Shown here: piece by piece, positions 1 through 8,235 of the stretch
How positions within the stretch are numbered: the first letter of the stretch is position 1
Layout of the letters: each line of letters opens with the position of its first letter
Origin: Pseudomonas sp. GM21
GTDB taxonomy: Bacteria; Pseudomonadota; Gammaproteobacteria; Pseudomonadales; Pseudomonadaceae
DNA length: 52,766 nt
Assembly (NCBI RefSeq): GCF_000282215.1
Contig: NZ_AKJS01000102.1
Location: 1 to 52,766 of the forward strand
Reading direction: 5' to 3'
The notes under the pieces: model-generated
Database searches by the model: none
The model's input: only the letters and a program-made list of their open reading frames with translations
Told to the model about the DNA's origin: nothing
Program-made: the position numbers and the translations under genes

Positions 1-2
1 AG

Positions 3-41
3 TCCCGTCCGCTGCGCCATATCTGCTACAAGGCCCACTGA
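3..41 (+). CDS. possible 3' end of an upstream gene (partial)
   Basis: One frame reads from the window edge and stops with TGA at 39-41, ending in residues RHICYKAH. A rho-independent terminator follows about 65 bases later, which fits this being the tail of a plus-strand gene. Only 12 codons are visible, so neither the family nor the frame can be confirmed. Confidence 0.25.
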   Translation, partial: SRPLRHICYKAH

Positions 42-105
42 ACGCCTTGGAGCTACGAAGAAAACTGCTGGTTATACCGGTGTTTACTTCGAGTCGATAG
101 CAAAG

Positions 106-132
106 ACCCTGGTCGAAAGGCCGGGGTTTTTT
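106..132 (+). terminator. rho-independent terminator
   Basis: A seven-pair stem (ACCCTGG with CCGGGGT, one G-U pair) is followed by six T. It closes the transcription unit entering from the left edge. Confidence 0.7.
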
Positions 133-424
133 GTGTCTGAAATTTGGCTTTTCATCCTCTCGCCGTTGCCGGGCCTTCCCTGAATACCTTTCCCCCGCGG
201 AACTCCTCTATCCGTGCCATAAAAAATCACAATATTTTGATTCGCTGGTCAGTTTTTTGTATTGGGCTGTTTGCCGCGAGCGCATAAGCCTATAAACTTA
301 ACCTTTCGGTCAGCTTTGCACTGTTATTTCAGCCCTTTGTTTCGTCAATAAGGGTTTCTGCACGACTCGAGATTCCCAGTACATAATCAAAAGGGCGGGT
401 TCCTAACCGCTCAGAGGATGATCC
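133..424. other. intergenic region upstream of the molybdenum hydroxylase operon
   Basis: About 290 bases with no credible gene. It must hold the promoter of the operon starting at 425, but I see no convincing -35/-10 or sigma-54 pair. An AGAGGA ribosome binding site lies just before the ATG at 425. Confidence 0.5.
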
Positions 425-3256
425 ATGTCCAACCGTGATATATCCCGGCGTTCGTTCCTTCAGGGCGGGCTGGTGGCAGGTGTGAGCGTGACGCTCACAC
501 CGCTCAGCAGTCAGGCGCTTGCCGCCTTGATGGAAAACAGCGTGACCGTGCCGTCCGAGCAATGGCTCGGCAACAACGGCAAGGCGCGCTCGCGTAACGA
601 TGCCTTGTCGAAAGTCTGCGGCAGCAAAGTCTTTGCCCGCGACATCCGCGCCAAGGACATGCCGGGCTGGCCGCAGCAGCAAGGCCACGCCATGCTGCTG
701 AAAACCATCAAGGCCGATCGCATCTACGCGGGCATGGACCTGGCGTGGCTCGGCGCCGAGTTGCAGCCTGACCGCATCGTCACCGCTGCTGACCTGGAGA
801 AAGACGGCATCGCCTTTCCGGAGGAACACGCGCCAGATCCGCTGTTGCCGGAAGGCAAGGTGCCTATGTTCATCGGTCACCCGGTGGCGATCCTGATCTG
901 GAACGACTTCGAGCGTTTCCGTCAGGCCAAGGCCAAACTCAAATTCAATGACAAAGCTATTCGTTACGGTGCCCAAGTGCCGTTCTACGAAGGCGATCCC
1001 TACGGCAGCTTCCGCTATGTGCGTGTAGGCGGTGCGACCTCGGCGGACGAAGATGAATTCGCCAGCCTCAAGGACTCGATCCTGTTCCCGATGCTGAAAA
1101 ACCGTCGCCCGGTGTGGAATTCCCAGCCCAACCTGCACGGCAACCTTACCGAGCGCGGATTGTTCTACGCCGATCGCATGAAGCAACAGATCGACACCCC
1201 ACCGGACAACTGGCTGGTGTTCGACGAGCGTTACAAAACCCCGTCGATCGAGCCGGCCGCGTTGGAGCCGGACAACGGCAACGGCTGGTACGACCCGGCG
1301 ACCAAGACCCTGCATTTCGTCGTGGCCACCCAGTGTCCGCTGGAAACCGCGACTGAAACCGCGAAAATGATCGCCCCGTCGCGTTTCGGCCTGGCGCACC
1401 TGAACATGCACCCGGGTTACACCGTCGGCTACGGCTCCAAAGACCACAACATTTTCGTCTACTACGCAGCCCTCGCGGCGTTGTATGGGGCCGGTGTGCC
1501 AGTGCGTCTGGCCAACGATCGCTACGAGCAGTTCCAGAGCGGCATCAAGCGTCACCCGTTCGACATCCGCTACCAATTGGCGGTAGACAAGAACGATCAC
1601 AGCTTCAAGATTTTCCGCGCCGAAATGAGTGTCGACGGCGGTGGCCGGGTCAACTACAGCCCATCCGTAGCGGCAGTTGGCGCCACGGCCGCGCAGTCGA
1701 TCTACTACATGCCGCAGAACGATTTGCAGGTCACGGCCTATCATTCTCGCGCCGTTGAAGCCGGCTCAATGCGAGGTTACGGCACGCTGCAAAGCATGGC
1801 GTCCACCGAGATGATGGTCGATGAAATTGCCGATCGCCTCGGCATCGATGCCATTGACCTGCGCAAGAAAAACGCCATGGTCTCAGGCATGAAAAACACC
1901 CAGGGCGCGGTGCCGGCGGGTGCGTTGCGCTTGCACGAGATTCTCGACAAGGCTGCTGTTCACGACGTCTGGAAAAACCGCGACGCGATCAAAAAGCAGC
2001 GCGAAGCGCAGGATCCGGATAACTGGTACGGCGTTGGTTTCGCGATTAGCCAGAAAGACTTCGGCACCGGTTCCGAAGCGCCGATGGCGAGCATTGAGTT
2101 CACCGCGCAAGGGCACGTCACCCTGCGTCACATCGGTATCGAACTTGGCACTGGCATGTCCACCTCACAAGCGTTGGTCGTAGCGGACTTCCTCGGCGTT
2201 GCGGCGACAGAAGTGAAGACCGGCGAGACCGAATGGAAAGAGTTGCAGCTGATCAGTGGCGGCAACCCTTACATCATGAGTCAGGCCGAGCAAGACGGTT
2301 TTCTGCGCAATCCTCGCTGGGTCGGCAAGATCGCCTCGGCTTCGTCTGCGACCAACTCGGCCTACTACTTCAGCCACGCCACCCGTGAAGCGGCGCGCGT
2401 GCTGTTCAACCACGGCTTGTGGCCGGCGGCGATGCAGATCTGGAGTCAGGGTCCTTATGGTGGTGCGGCCAACCCTTATGTGGTGCGTCGCGAAGATGCG
2501 CATTGGGTCGACGGCAAACTCACCGCCAACGGCATGCAGCCACTGAGCTTTGAGCAACTGGCCAAGCACGCCCACGAGCGTGGTCTGGTCACTGGCGCAA
2601 CCGTGCACGGTTTCAACCGCTGGAGCTGGGCCGTTGCCGAGTTCAGCATCGACGGCGTGCGCGAACGTCTGCCGCTCGATGGCCTGGCGGTCAAGTACGG
2701 TGACGGCGCTCCAAGCGTGAAAAAGGCGCAGATGAACAGCGCCGGTTTCCATCTGCTGGATCGCCAGAACGTGCATTACCCCGACACTCAGCTGAACAAC
2801 GCGGCAGTGACTTACTACAGCCCGGTCGCGACGCTGGTGGAACTGAAAGTCAACAAAGGCTCGGCCGAAGTGCAAGTGCTCAACCATCATTCATGGGTCG
2901 AGTGCGGTCGGGTGCTGGTGGAAGAGCTGGTCAAGGGCCAGATCGAGGGCGGGATCGCCATGGGCATTGGTCACGCGTTGATGGAAGAGATGCCGCTGTA
3001 CGAAGGCGGGCCGGGGGAGGGTGACTGGAACTTCAACCGTTACCGTTTGCCGATGGCGCGTCATGTGGCGGTCTGGAAGCAGACGTCTGAAATCCTGCCG
3101 CCGCTGTCGCCGAGCGATCCATCGAAGGGCATTGCCGAAGTGGTGATGATCCCGGTGGTCGGTGCCATCGGTAACGCCGTGGCACACGCCATTGGCAAAC
3201 GGGTCCGCGACCTGCCTATCACTTCTGCACGCATCAAGGAGGCCCTCAATGGCTAA
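425..3256 (+). CDS. molybdopterin-binding subunit of a xanthine dehydrogenase-family hydroxylase (IorB-like)
   Basis: Large catalytic subunit of a periplasmic molybdenum hydroxylase, expected to oxidise an aldehyde or N-heterocycle. The 943-residue protein starts with a twin-arginine signal (S-R-R-S-F-L at residues 7-12, hydrophobic stretch, Ala-rich cleavage region near 33), so it should be exported folded with its cofactor. Near the C-terminus are the family segments G-Q-I-E-G-G-I and G-N-A-V-A-H-A-I-G. The catalytic Glu, usually in G-E-P, appears to lie in the tripeptide A-E-V. It is longer than the roughly 750 residues typical of IorB. The neighbours supply the 2Fe-2S subunit, an electron-accepting cytochrome c and the cofactor chaperone XdhC. 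The family is clear; the substrate is not. Confidence 0.9.
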   Translation: MSNRDISRRSFLQGGLVAGVSVTLTPLSSQALAALMENSVTVPSEQWLGNNGKARSRNDALSKVCGSKVFARDIRAKDMPGWPQQQGHAMLLKTIKADRIYAGMDLAWLGAELQPDRIVTAADLEKDGIAFPEEHAPDPLLPEGKVPMFIGHPVAILIWNDFERFRQAKAKLKFNDKAIRYGAQVPFYEGDPYGSFRYVRVGGATSADEDEFASLKDSILFPMLKNRRPVWNSQPNLHGNLTERGLFYADRMKQQIDTPPDNWLVFDERYKTPSIEPAALEPDNGNGWYDPATKTLHFVVATQCPLETATETAKMIAPSRFGLAHLNMHPGYTVGYGSKDHNIFVYYAALAALYGAGVPVRLANDRYEQFQSGIKRHPFDIRYQLAVDKNDHSFKIFRAEMSVDGGGRVNYSPSVAAVGATAAQSIYYMPQNDLQVTAYHSRAVEAGSMRGYGTLQSMASTEMMVDEIADRLGIDAIDLRKKNAMVSGMKNTQGAVPAGALRLHEILDKAAVHDVWKNRDAIKKQREAQDPDNWYGVGFAISQKDFGTGSEAPMASIEFTAQGHVTLRHIGIELGTGMSTSQALVVADFLGVAATEVKTGETEWKELQLISGGNPYIMSQAEQDGFLRNPRWVGKIASASSATNSAYYFSHATREAARVLFNHGLWPAAMQIWSQGPYGGAANPYVVRREDAHWVDGKLTANGMQPLSFEQLAKHAHERGLVTGATVHGFNRWSWAVAEFSIDGVRERLPLDGLAVKYGDGAPSVKKAQMNSAGFHLLDRQNVHYPDTQLNNAAVTYYSPVATLVELKVNKGSAEVQVLNHHSWVECGRVLVEELVKGQIEGGIAMGIGHALMEEMPLYEGGPGEGDWNFNRYRLPMARHVAVWKQTSEILPPLSPSDPSKGIAEVVMIPVVGAIGNAVAHAIGKRVRDLPITSARIKEALNG

Positions 3257-3788
3257 CCGTCCGCTCCAACTGACCCTCAACGGTCAAACTGTCGGCCCGG
3301 TGGACATCCCTGATGACCTGCCGATGATCGATTACCTGCACGAATACAAAAACCTCACTGGCTCGCGTTTGGGTTGCGGACAGGGTATTTGCCATGCGTG
3401 CGTGGTGATCGTCGATAACCCGGACGGCACCAGCGAAGAAGTGCGCACCTGCATCACCGGCGCGCATTACTTTGAAGGCAAAAAAGTACGCACCATCGAA
3501 GGCCATGCGAAACGCGACGAGCAGGGCAAAGTCACTGAGCTGAACCCGATCCAGCAGCGTTTCGTCGACGAATTCGCCTTCCAGTGCAGCTACTGCGCGC
3601 CGGGTTTCGTGAATGCCGCGACTGTGTTGGTGGAAAGGCTGCAACGTCAGCCCATCGTCAAAAGCCAGCTGGAAAAAGTCATCGAGGACAGCCTCGGTCA
3701 CCACATCTGCCGCTGCACCGGCTACGTGCGTTACTACAGCGCGACGCGCAATGTGCTGACCGATCTCGGCCTGGTCAAGGAGGGTTAA
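3249..3788 (+). CDS. 2Fe-2S subunit of the molybdenum hydroxylase (IorA-like)
   Basis: Small electron-transfer subunit of 179 residues. It has the plant-ferredoxin cluster (C43, C48, C51, C68) and the second C-x2-C ... C-x-C cluster (C113, C116, C154, C156) in the helical domain, as in CoxS, IorA and XdhA proteins. The ATG at 3249 is chosen because AAGGAGG precedes it at good spacing; it overlaps the end of the large subunit gene by 8 bases, so translation is probably coupled. It has no signal peptide, so it is expected to leave the cell together with the Tat-signal-bearing partner. It is slightly longer than the usual 150-165 residues because of a polar insert around residues 85-95. Confidence 0.93.
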   Translation: MANRPLQLTLNGQTVGPVDIPDDLPMIDYLHEYKNLTGSRLGCGQGICHACVVIVDNPDGTSEEVRTCITGAHYFEGKKVRTIEGHAKRDEQGKVTELNPIQQRFVDEFAFQCSYCAPGFVNAATVLVERLQRQPIVKSQLEKVIEDSLGHHICRCTGYVRYYSATRNVLTDLGLVKEG

Positions 3789-3790
3789 GC

Positions 3791-5026
3791 ATGAAGCAAC
3801 TACTTTCCCGCCTGGCATTGGCGGTTGGCCTGAGTGCGCCGGTGTTGCTGGCTCATGCTGACGATCAGGTCAAGCGCGGCGAATACCTCGCTCGTGCCGC
3901 TGACTGCATGGCTTGCCACACCGCGCCGGGTGGCGCGCCGTACGCGGGTGGTCTGCCGATTGTCTCGCCGTTTGGCACGATCTACGGCACCAACATCACC
4001 CCGAGCAAGGAGCACGGCATCGGCCTCTACAACGATGACGAATTTTTCGCCGCGCTGACCGAAGGCAAGCGCCGTGATGGCGCCAACCTGTACCCGGCCA
4101 TGCCGTACACCTCGTATCACCTGATACCACGCGACGACTCCGATGCGATTCACGCGTACCTGAAAACGTTCGAGCCGATCGAGCGTGCGGCGCCGGTTAC
4201 CAGCCTGAGCTTCCCCTTCAACGTGCGTCTGGGCCTGATGGGCTGGAACATGCTTTATGGCAAGGATGTGAAGCTGACGCCGACCGAGGGTAAAAGCGAA
4301 GCCTTCAAACGTGGCCAGTACATGGTCGACGTGCTGGGGCACTGCGGCGAATGCCACACCCCGCGCGGTTTGCCGGGTGCGATGCAGCAGGACAAGCGCA
4401 TGACCGGCGGCGTGCTCAATGGCTATCTGGCACCTAGCCTGTTAGCCGATGACCTGGCGGCTCGCGGCTGGAACCATCAAGACCTGAGTTCATTCCTCAA
4501 GCACGGCATGAGCGCTCAGGGCACGATGTTCAACGAGATGTTCCCGGTGTTCCACAACAGCACCCAGGGCCTGACTGACCCGGATCTGGCGGCGATGGCG
4601 ACTTACCTGCTGGGCGATCAACCACCAGCGGCGAAAGTGCTGACTGACGTACCGTTCGACAAACTCACTGCAAGTGCCCAGCGTGGCCGTCAGGAATACC
4701 TCAACGTCTGCGCCGGTTGTCATGAGGTTGGTGGGGACGGTAAGCCGCACATCGCTGTGGCCATGCGCGGCAATACCACGCTGCGCCTGGAAGATCCGCG
4801 AAATCTGGTGCGGGTGATTGATGACGGTATCGGTGAGCAGAAGTTTTCCGGATTCGAACACATGCAGCCGATGCCAGGGTTCGCTGAGAAGCTCAGTCAC
4901 GAGCAGCTCACTGATCTGCTGAACTACCTGCGTCAAAGCTGGGGTGGTCAGCCGGGTGATTTGGCGGTGAACGCTGTGCAGACGTTGCGTGCCGATGCGC
5001 CGCCGCTCGAGCACAAGGCGCACTGA
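3791..5026 (+). CDS. triheme cytochrome c, electron acceptor of the hydroxylase
   Basis: A 411-residue exported cytochrome with an N-terminal Sec signal peptide (K-Q-L-L-S-R then a hydrophobic core, cut near A-H-A). It carries three heme-attachment motifs: CMACH at residues 39-43, CGECH near 184 and CAGCH near 307. This is the layout of the cytochrome subunits of alcohol and aldehyde dehydrogenases, which pass electrons to the respiratory chain. The start at 3791 is supported by the AAGGAGGG just upstream and by the signal peptide beginning there. It sits 2 bases after the iron-sulfur subunit, in the same operon, so it probably takes electrons from that subunit in the periplasm. Confidence 0.92.
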   Translation: MKQLLSRLALAVGLSAPVLLAHADDQVKRGEYLARAADCMACHTAPGGAPYAGGLPIVSPFGTIYGTNITPSKEHGIGLYNDDEFFAALTEGKRRDGANLYPAMPYTSYHLIPRDDSDAIHAYLKTFEPIERAAPVTSLSFPFNVRLGLMGWNMLYGKDVKLTPTEGKSEAFKRGQYMVDVLGHCGECHTPRGLPGAMQQDKRMTGGVLNGYLAPSLLADDLAARGWNHQDLSSFLKHGMSAQGTMFNEMFPVFHNSTQGLTDPDLAAMATYLLGDQPPAAKVLTDVPFDKLTASAQRGRQEYLNVCAGCHEVGGDGKPHIAVAMRGNTTLRLEDPRNLVRVIDDGIGEQKFSGFEHMQPMPGFAEKLSHEQLTDLLNYLRQSWGGQPGDLAVNAVQTLRADAPPLEHKAH

Positions 5027-5027
5027 C

Positions 5028-5999
5028 ATGCAGCATCTCGATCTGCAAGTGGTGCGCCGGGCGCTGGAGTGGTCGACGGCCGGCCAGCGCCTCTGGCTCT
5101 GCACGGTGCTCGCCACCTACGGCTCGGCGCCTCGTGCGCCGGGTTCGCTGCTGGCGGTGAACGCCGACGGGCAATGGATCGGTTCGCTGTCGGGCGGCTG
5201 TGTCGAGGAGGATTTTCTCGAACGGGTCGCCGAGGGGGCGTTTCTTGAAGCGGTCAGCGTTGTTCGTTATGGCGAGGGCGACGATCCGCGCTCCCGGGTG
5301 AGTCTGCCCTGTGGCGGCGTGCTCGATGTGCTGGTGGAGAAGCTTGAACCGGTTTGCGAGGTTCAGGCGCATCTGCGGGAACTGGAGTCGGCGCTGTCAG
5401 GGCAGCGTCGGCTGATTCGCGAGGTCGATCTGGCCAGCGGCGCGCGCAGCCTGTTCGATGATCGCGAGCAGGGTGTGCGAATCGAGCGTGAGATTGATCG
5501 GGTGCGCGTTCGGATCGGCGCAGCGCAACGCTTGTTGTTGGCGGGGTATTCCTCAGTTGCTCAGGCGTGTGCAGAGTTTGCCGTCGGGCTGGGTTTCGAA
5601 GTGATTCTGTGCGACCCGCGTGACGAGGTGCTGGAAGGCGTGGTGCTGGAAAACGTCGAGATTCGTCGTCAACTGCCTTCGGTGTTCATTGCTGACGGCG
5701 GTTGTCACAGCGACACAGCAGTGGTGGCATTGACCCACGATCCGCGCATTGATGATCTGGCGATGATGGAAGCAGTGCGCACCGACGCGTTTTACATCGG
5801 TGTGATGGGTTCCGTGCAGACGTCGCAAAAACGCTTCGAGCGTTTACGCAGGATTGGTGGTTTGGGCGAGGCCGAGCTGGCGCGGATTCACGCGCCCATC
5901 GGTTTGAACCTGGGCAGCAAGACACCTGCCGAGATTGCACTTGCCGTACTCGCCGACATTCTGCGAATTCGTAGCGGCATCGCACGAGACCGGCTCTAA
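5028..5999 (+). CDS. XdhC/CoxI family molybdenum cofactor insertion protein
   Basis: Cytoplasmic chaperone of 323 residues that binds, and helps sulfurate, molybdenum cofactor and delivers it to hydroxylases of this family. The N-terminal XdhC/CoxI part contains G-S-L-S-G-G-C-V-E-E and S-L-P-C-G-G. The C-terminal Rossmann-like part contains L-L-A-G-Y-S-S-V-A, Y-I-G-V-M-G-S and the closing G-S-K-T-P-A-E-I-A segment. The ATG at 5028 is one base after the cytochrome stop, so it is the last gene of the operon. The expected cofactor is the cytosine dinucleotide form, because the target is an IorB/CoxL-type protein; that is inference. Confidence 0.9.
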   Translation: MQHLDLQVVRRALEWSTAGQRLWLCTVLATYGSAPRAPGSLLAVNADGQWIGSLSGGCVEEDFLERVAEGAFLEAVSVVRYGEGDDPRSRVSLPCGGVLDVLVEKLEPVCEVQAHLRELESALSGQRRLIREVDLASGARSLFDDREQGVRIEREIDRVRVRIGAAQRLLLAGYSSVAQACAEFAVGLGFEVILCDPRDEVLEGVVLENVEIRRQLPSVFIADGGCHSDTAVVALTHDPRIDDLAMMEAVRTDAFYIGVMGSVQTSQKRFERLRRIGGLGEAELARIHAPIGLNLGSKTPAEIALAVLADILRIRSGIARDRL

Positions 6000-6008
6000 C
6001 CACTATCC

Positions 6009-6109
6009 CCCTGTGGGAGCGAGACCGGCTTGCCGGCGATAGCGGTCTTCAAGTCAGTGCTTCATAGGCTGACACACCGCAATCGCGAGCAGGCTCACTA
6101 CCACAGGGA
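6009..6109. repeat. degenerate REP pair (REPIN-like)
   Basis: Two inverted copies of the Pseudomonas REP core (GTGGGAGCGAGACCGGCTTG and a degenerate AATCGCGAGCAGGCTC...CCACAG) flank a spacer. The arms have diverged from each other. It lies between convergent genes, as REP elements usually do. Confidence 0.7.
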
Positions 6110-6129
6110 ATAGTGCTGTCCTTGCCAGG

Positions 6130-6175
6130 CTGATACAAAAAGGGACCGCATTCAGCGGTCCCTTTTTTGTATCAG
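6130..6175. terminator. bidirectional terminator
   Basis: An 18-pair stem (GATACAAAAAGGGACCGC with its complement) with A-rich and T-rich flanks. It serves both the converging hydroxylase operon and the FAD oxidase gene, whose stop codon lies inside the right arm. Confidence 0.85.
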
Positions 6176-7455
6176 TATCCGAACTTGTCCCGTAGCCCGT
6201 AATACCAGGCGCCCAACGCCGCGAACGGTGTGCGCAGCAATTGTCCGCCGGGGAAAGGGTAATGGGGCAGGTGGGCAAACGCGTCGAAACGCTCGGCCTG
6301 ACCTCGCAGCGCTTCGGCCAGCACCTTGCCTGCCAGGTGCGTGTAAGTGACGCCATGACCACTGCAGCCTTGGGAGTAGTAGACGTTGTCGCCCAGTCGT
6401 CCGACTTGTGGGAGACGCGACAGGGTCAGCAGGAAATTACCGGTCCATGCGTAGTCAATTTTCACATCCTTGAGCTGTGGGAACGCCTTGAGCATCTTCG
6501 GCCGAATGATCGCCTCAATGTTCGCCGGATCCCGCGCGCCATACACCACACCGCCGCCGAAGATCAGGCGCTTGTCGCTCGTCAGGCGGTAGTAGTCGAG
6601 CAAGTAATTACAGTCCTCGACACAGTAATCCTGCGGCAGCAGGCTGTTCGCCAATTCCCCGCCCAACGGTGCGGTGGTGATGACTTGAGTCCCGCAGGGC
6701 ATCGACTTGGCCGCCAGTTCCGGCACCAGGTTGCCCAGGTAAGCATTCCCGGCGACGATAACGAATTTGGCCCTGACCTTGCCTTGTGGTGTATGCACCA
6801 TCGGGTTCGCGCCGCGCTCGATGCGCACCGCTGGCGATTGTTCATAAATAGTGCCGCCCAGTGACTCAATGGCATCGGCTTCGCCCAGCGCCAGATTGAG
6901 CGGATGAATGTGCCCGCCACTCATGTCGAGCATGCCGCCGACGTACTGGTCACAGTTCACGACTTCACGGATGCGACGCTGATCCAACAGTTCAAGCTGC
7001 GTATTACCAAAACGTTCCCACAGTCGCTTCTGGGATTCGAGATGGCCCATCTGCTTGGCAGTGATGGCCGCGAACACCCCACCGTCCTTCAAGTCGCACT
7101 GGATATTATATTTGGCGACCCGCTCGCGAATGATCCGCCCACCCTCGAACGCCATCTGCCCCAACAACTGTGCCTGCTTGGGGCCGACGCTGCGCTCGAT
7201 CACATCGATATCGCGGCTATAGCTGTTGACGATCTGACCACCGTTACGGCCCGAAGCGCCAAAACCCACCTTGGCCGCTTCCAGTACCGTTACCTTAAAA
7301 CCGTTCTCTAGCAGAAACAGGGCAGAGGACAGACCGGTGTAGCCGGCGCCGATCACGCAGACATCAGTCTCTACATCACCCTGCAGAGCCGGCCGCGGCG
7401 GAGCCGCATTGGCCGATGCGGCGTAATAGGACTCTGGGTACGGAATGTTCGCCAT
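6172..7455 (-). CDS. puuB: FAD-dependent gamma-glutamylputrescine oxidase-type oxidoreductase
   Basis: A 427-residue DAO-family flavoprotein. The dinucleotide-binding motif G-A-G-Y-T-G lies near residues 36-41, followed by a conserved G-A-S-G-R-N-G-G-Q segment and a C-terminal G-C-S-G-H-G-V. These match PuuB/OrdL (PauB in Pseudomonas), which oxidises gamma-glutamylated amines in putrescine breakdown, giving hydrogen peroxide and an aldehyde. No glutamine-synthetase-like PuuA or aldehyde dehydrogenase is next to it, so the exact amine is uncertain; several paralogues usually exist in one genome. It stands alone, reads towards the hydroxylase operon and shares its terminator. Confidence 0.8.
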   Translation of the reverse strand: MANIPYPESYYAASANAAPPRPALQGDVETDVCVIGAGYTGLSSALFLLENGFKVTVLEAAKVGFGASGRNGGQIVNSYSRDIDVIERSVGPKQAQLLGQMAFEGGRIIRERVAKYNIQCDLKDGGVFAAITAKQMGHLESQKRLWERFGNTQLELLDQRRIREVVNCDQYVGGMLDMSGGHIHPLNLALGEADAIESLGGTIYEQSPAVRIERGANPMVHTPQGKVRAKFVIVAGNAYLGNLVPELAAKSMPCGTQVITTAPLGGELANSLLPQDYCVEDCNYLLDYYRLTSDKRLIFGGGVVYGARDPANIEAIIRPKMLKAFPQLKDVKIDYAWTGNFLLTLSRLPQVGRLGDNVYYSQGCSGHGVTYTHLAGKVLAEALRGQAERFDAFAHLPHYPFPGGQLLRTPFAALGAWYYGLRDKFGY

Positions 7456-7597
7456 TCTGCTGCCTCTGTTTAATATATTTTACGAGTGCAACGATCCTAC
7501 TCGAGTTAAAAATCGACCGCCAGCCGCCGGAAAATCTTCTTCGTAGCCGCAAAATTAAATATTTTGCATATTCATAGGGTTAGCTCGAAAAAAGGTG

Positions 7598-7625
7598 TTG
7601 ACACCCCTCCGGAATTCCGTAGAAT
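7598..7625 (+). promoter_or_regulatory. sigma-70 promoter of tRNA-Val
   Basis: TTGACA at 7598-7603 and TAGAAT at 7620-7625, separated by 16 bases. The tRNA starts 14 bases downstream. Confidence 0.75.
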
Positions 7626-7638
7626 GCCGCCTCACAGC

Positions 7639-7715
7639 AGGCACGTAGCTCAGTTGGTTAGAGCACCACCTTGACATGGTGGGGGTCGTTGGTTCGAGTC
7701 CAATCGCGCCTACCA
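7639..7715 (+). tRNA. tRNA-Val (GAC)
   Basis: A 77-base cloverleaf with encoded CCA. The anticodon loop TTGACAT sits between CCACC and GGTGG, giving anticodon GAC. The T arm GGTTCGAGTCC is regular. The acceptor stem pairs AGGCACG with CGCGCCT, which leaves one A-C mismatch at the fifth pair. The 3' part from 7668 is repeated at 14117, so this gene is the integration site of the element that follows. Its 5' half also recurs inverted at 7984-8017. Confidence 0.93.
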
Positions 7716-7775
7716 AACAAAATCCGCTCTGCTGGGCGGTCTAGAAGGGCTCACCGAAAGGTGGGCCCTTTTTTG
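7668..7775 (+). repeat. attL: left direct repeat of the element
   Basis: These 108 bases are identical to 14117-14224. They run from the tRNA-Val anticodon stem through the CCA end and the terminator. The tRNA remains whole on this side, so the element is oriented with its left end after the functional tRNA copy. Confidence 0.93.
7747..7774 (+). terminator. tRNA-Val terminator (inside attL)
   Basis: Stem GGGCTCACC with GGTGGGCCC, loop GAAA, then six T. An identical copy lies in the right repeat. Confidence 0.85.
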
Positions 7776-7787
7776 CTATGCGAAAAC

Positions 7788-7870
7788 GTGCACAATTTAG
7801 TGCCTTTGTGCACAGCAAGCAATGTGCACGGATTTAATCTCTCTCCTTGTGCACAGCAAATAGTGTGCAT
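7788..7870. repeat. GTGCAC repeats, possible integrase arm-binding sites
   Basis: GTGCAC occurs at 7788, 7808, 7824 and 7849, and GTGCAT at 7865. Two pairs have the same 16-base offset (7808/7824 and 7849/7865) and share TTGTGCACAGCAA. The position just inside attL is where tyrosine integrases bind arm sites. The binding role is inferred from position only. Confidence 0.5.
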
Positions 7871-7983
7871 GACTCTCCCTAACCTATTGATACGTATGGC
7901 CTAAGCACTTTCTTGTCTAGGTGGTGGTACGTTCGCAAGCTCACTCCCTTGCCCATTGTTCGTGCCTCACAAGGGCCGGCCAG

Positions 7984-8017
7984 CTAACCAACTGAGCTAC
8001 GTGCCTGCTGTGAGGCG
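7984..8017 (-). repeat. inverted copy of the tRNA-Val 5' half
   Basis: These 34 bases are the exact reverse complement of 7628-7661, which covers 11 bases of tRNA leader and the acceptor and D arms to within the D loop. The anticodon arm and the 3' half are absent, so it cannot form a tRNA. It may be left over from another integration or inversion at this tRNA. Confidence 0.85.
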
Positions 8018-8235
8018 AGAGACGCCTATCGGCATGAACGCTAACAGACCAACCCTGTGTTGATTTTTACTGACATGGCTATGCCCATCGTTTGAGGTTG
8101 TGGGTGAGCAGGTCGAGGGGGAGAGCAGGGGGTATGGGGCTGGCTTCCTTCTACTGCAATGCACCTAGAAAGTTTCTGGAAGAAATCCCTAGGATAAAGC
8201 AAGATGCTTTTTTGCCATCATGTGCGGAGGGTGGA

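Larger units (their letters stand above)
7776..8235. other. left end of the element, non-coding
   Basis: No credible gene in about 460 bases. It holds the GTGCAC repeats (7788-7870) and the inverted tRNA half (7984-8017); the rest shows no signal I can name. Confidence 0.5.

Noticed and set aside
329..1744. 471-codon minus-strand frame at the start of the window
   Set aside because: Lies opposite the molybdopterin subunit gene, whose motifs are clear; no family resemblance in the reverse frame.
7671..7904. Open frames over attL and attR starting MTWWGSLVRVQSRLP
   Set aside because: They are translated tRNA-Val and terminator sequence and occur twice only because the repeats are identical.
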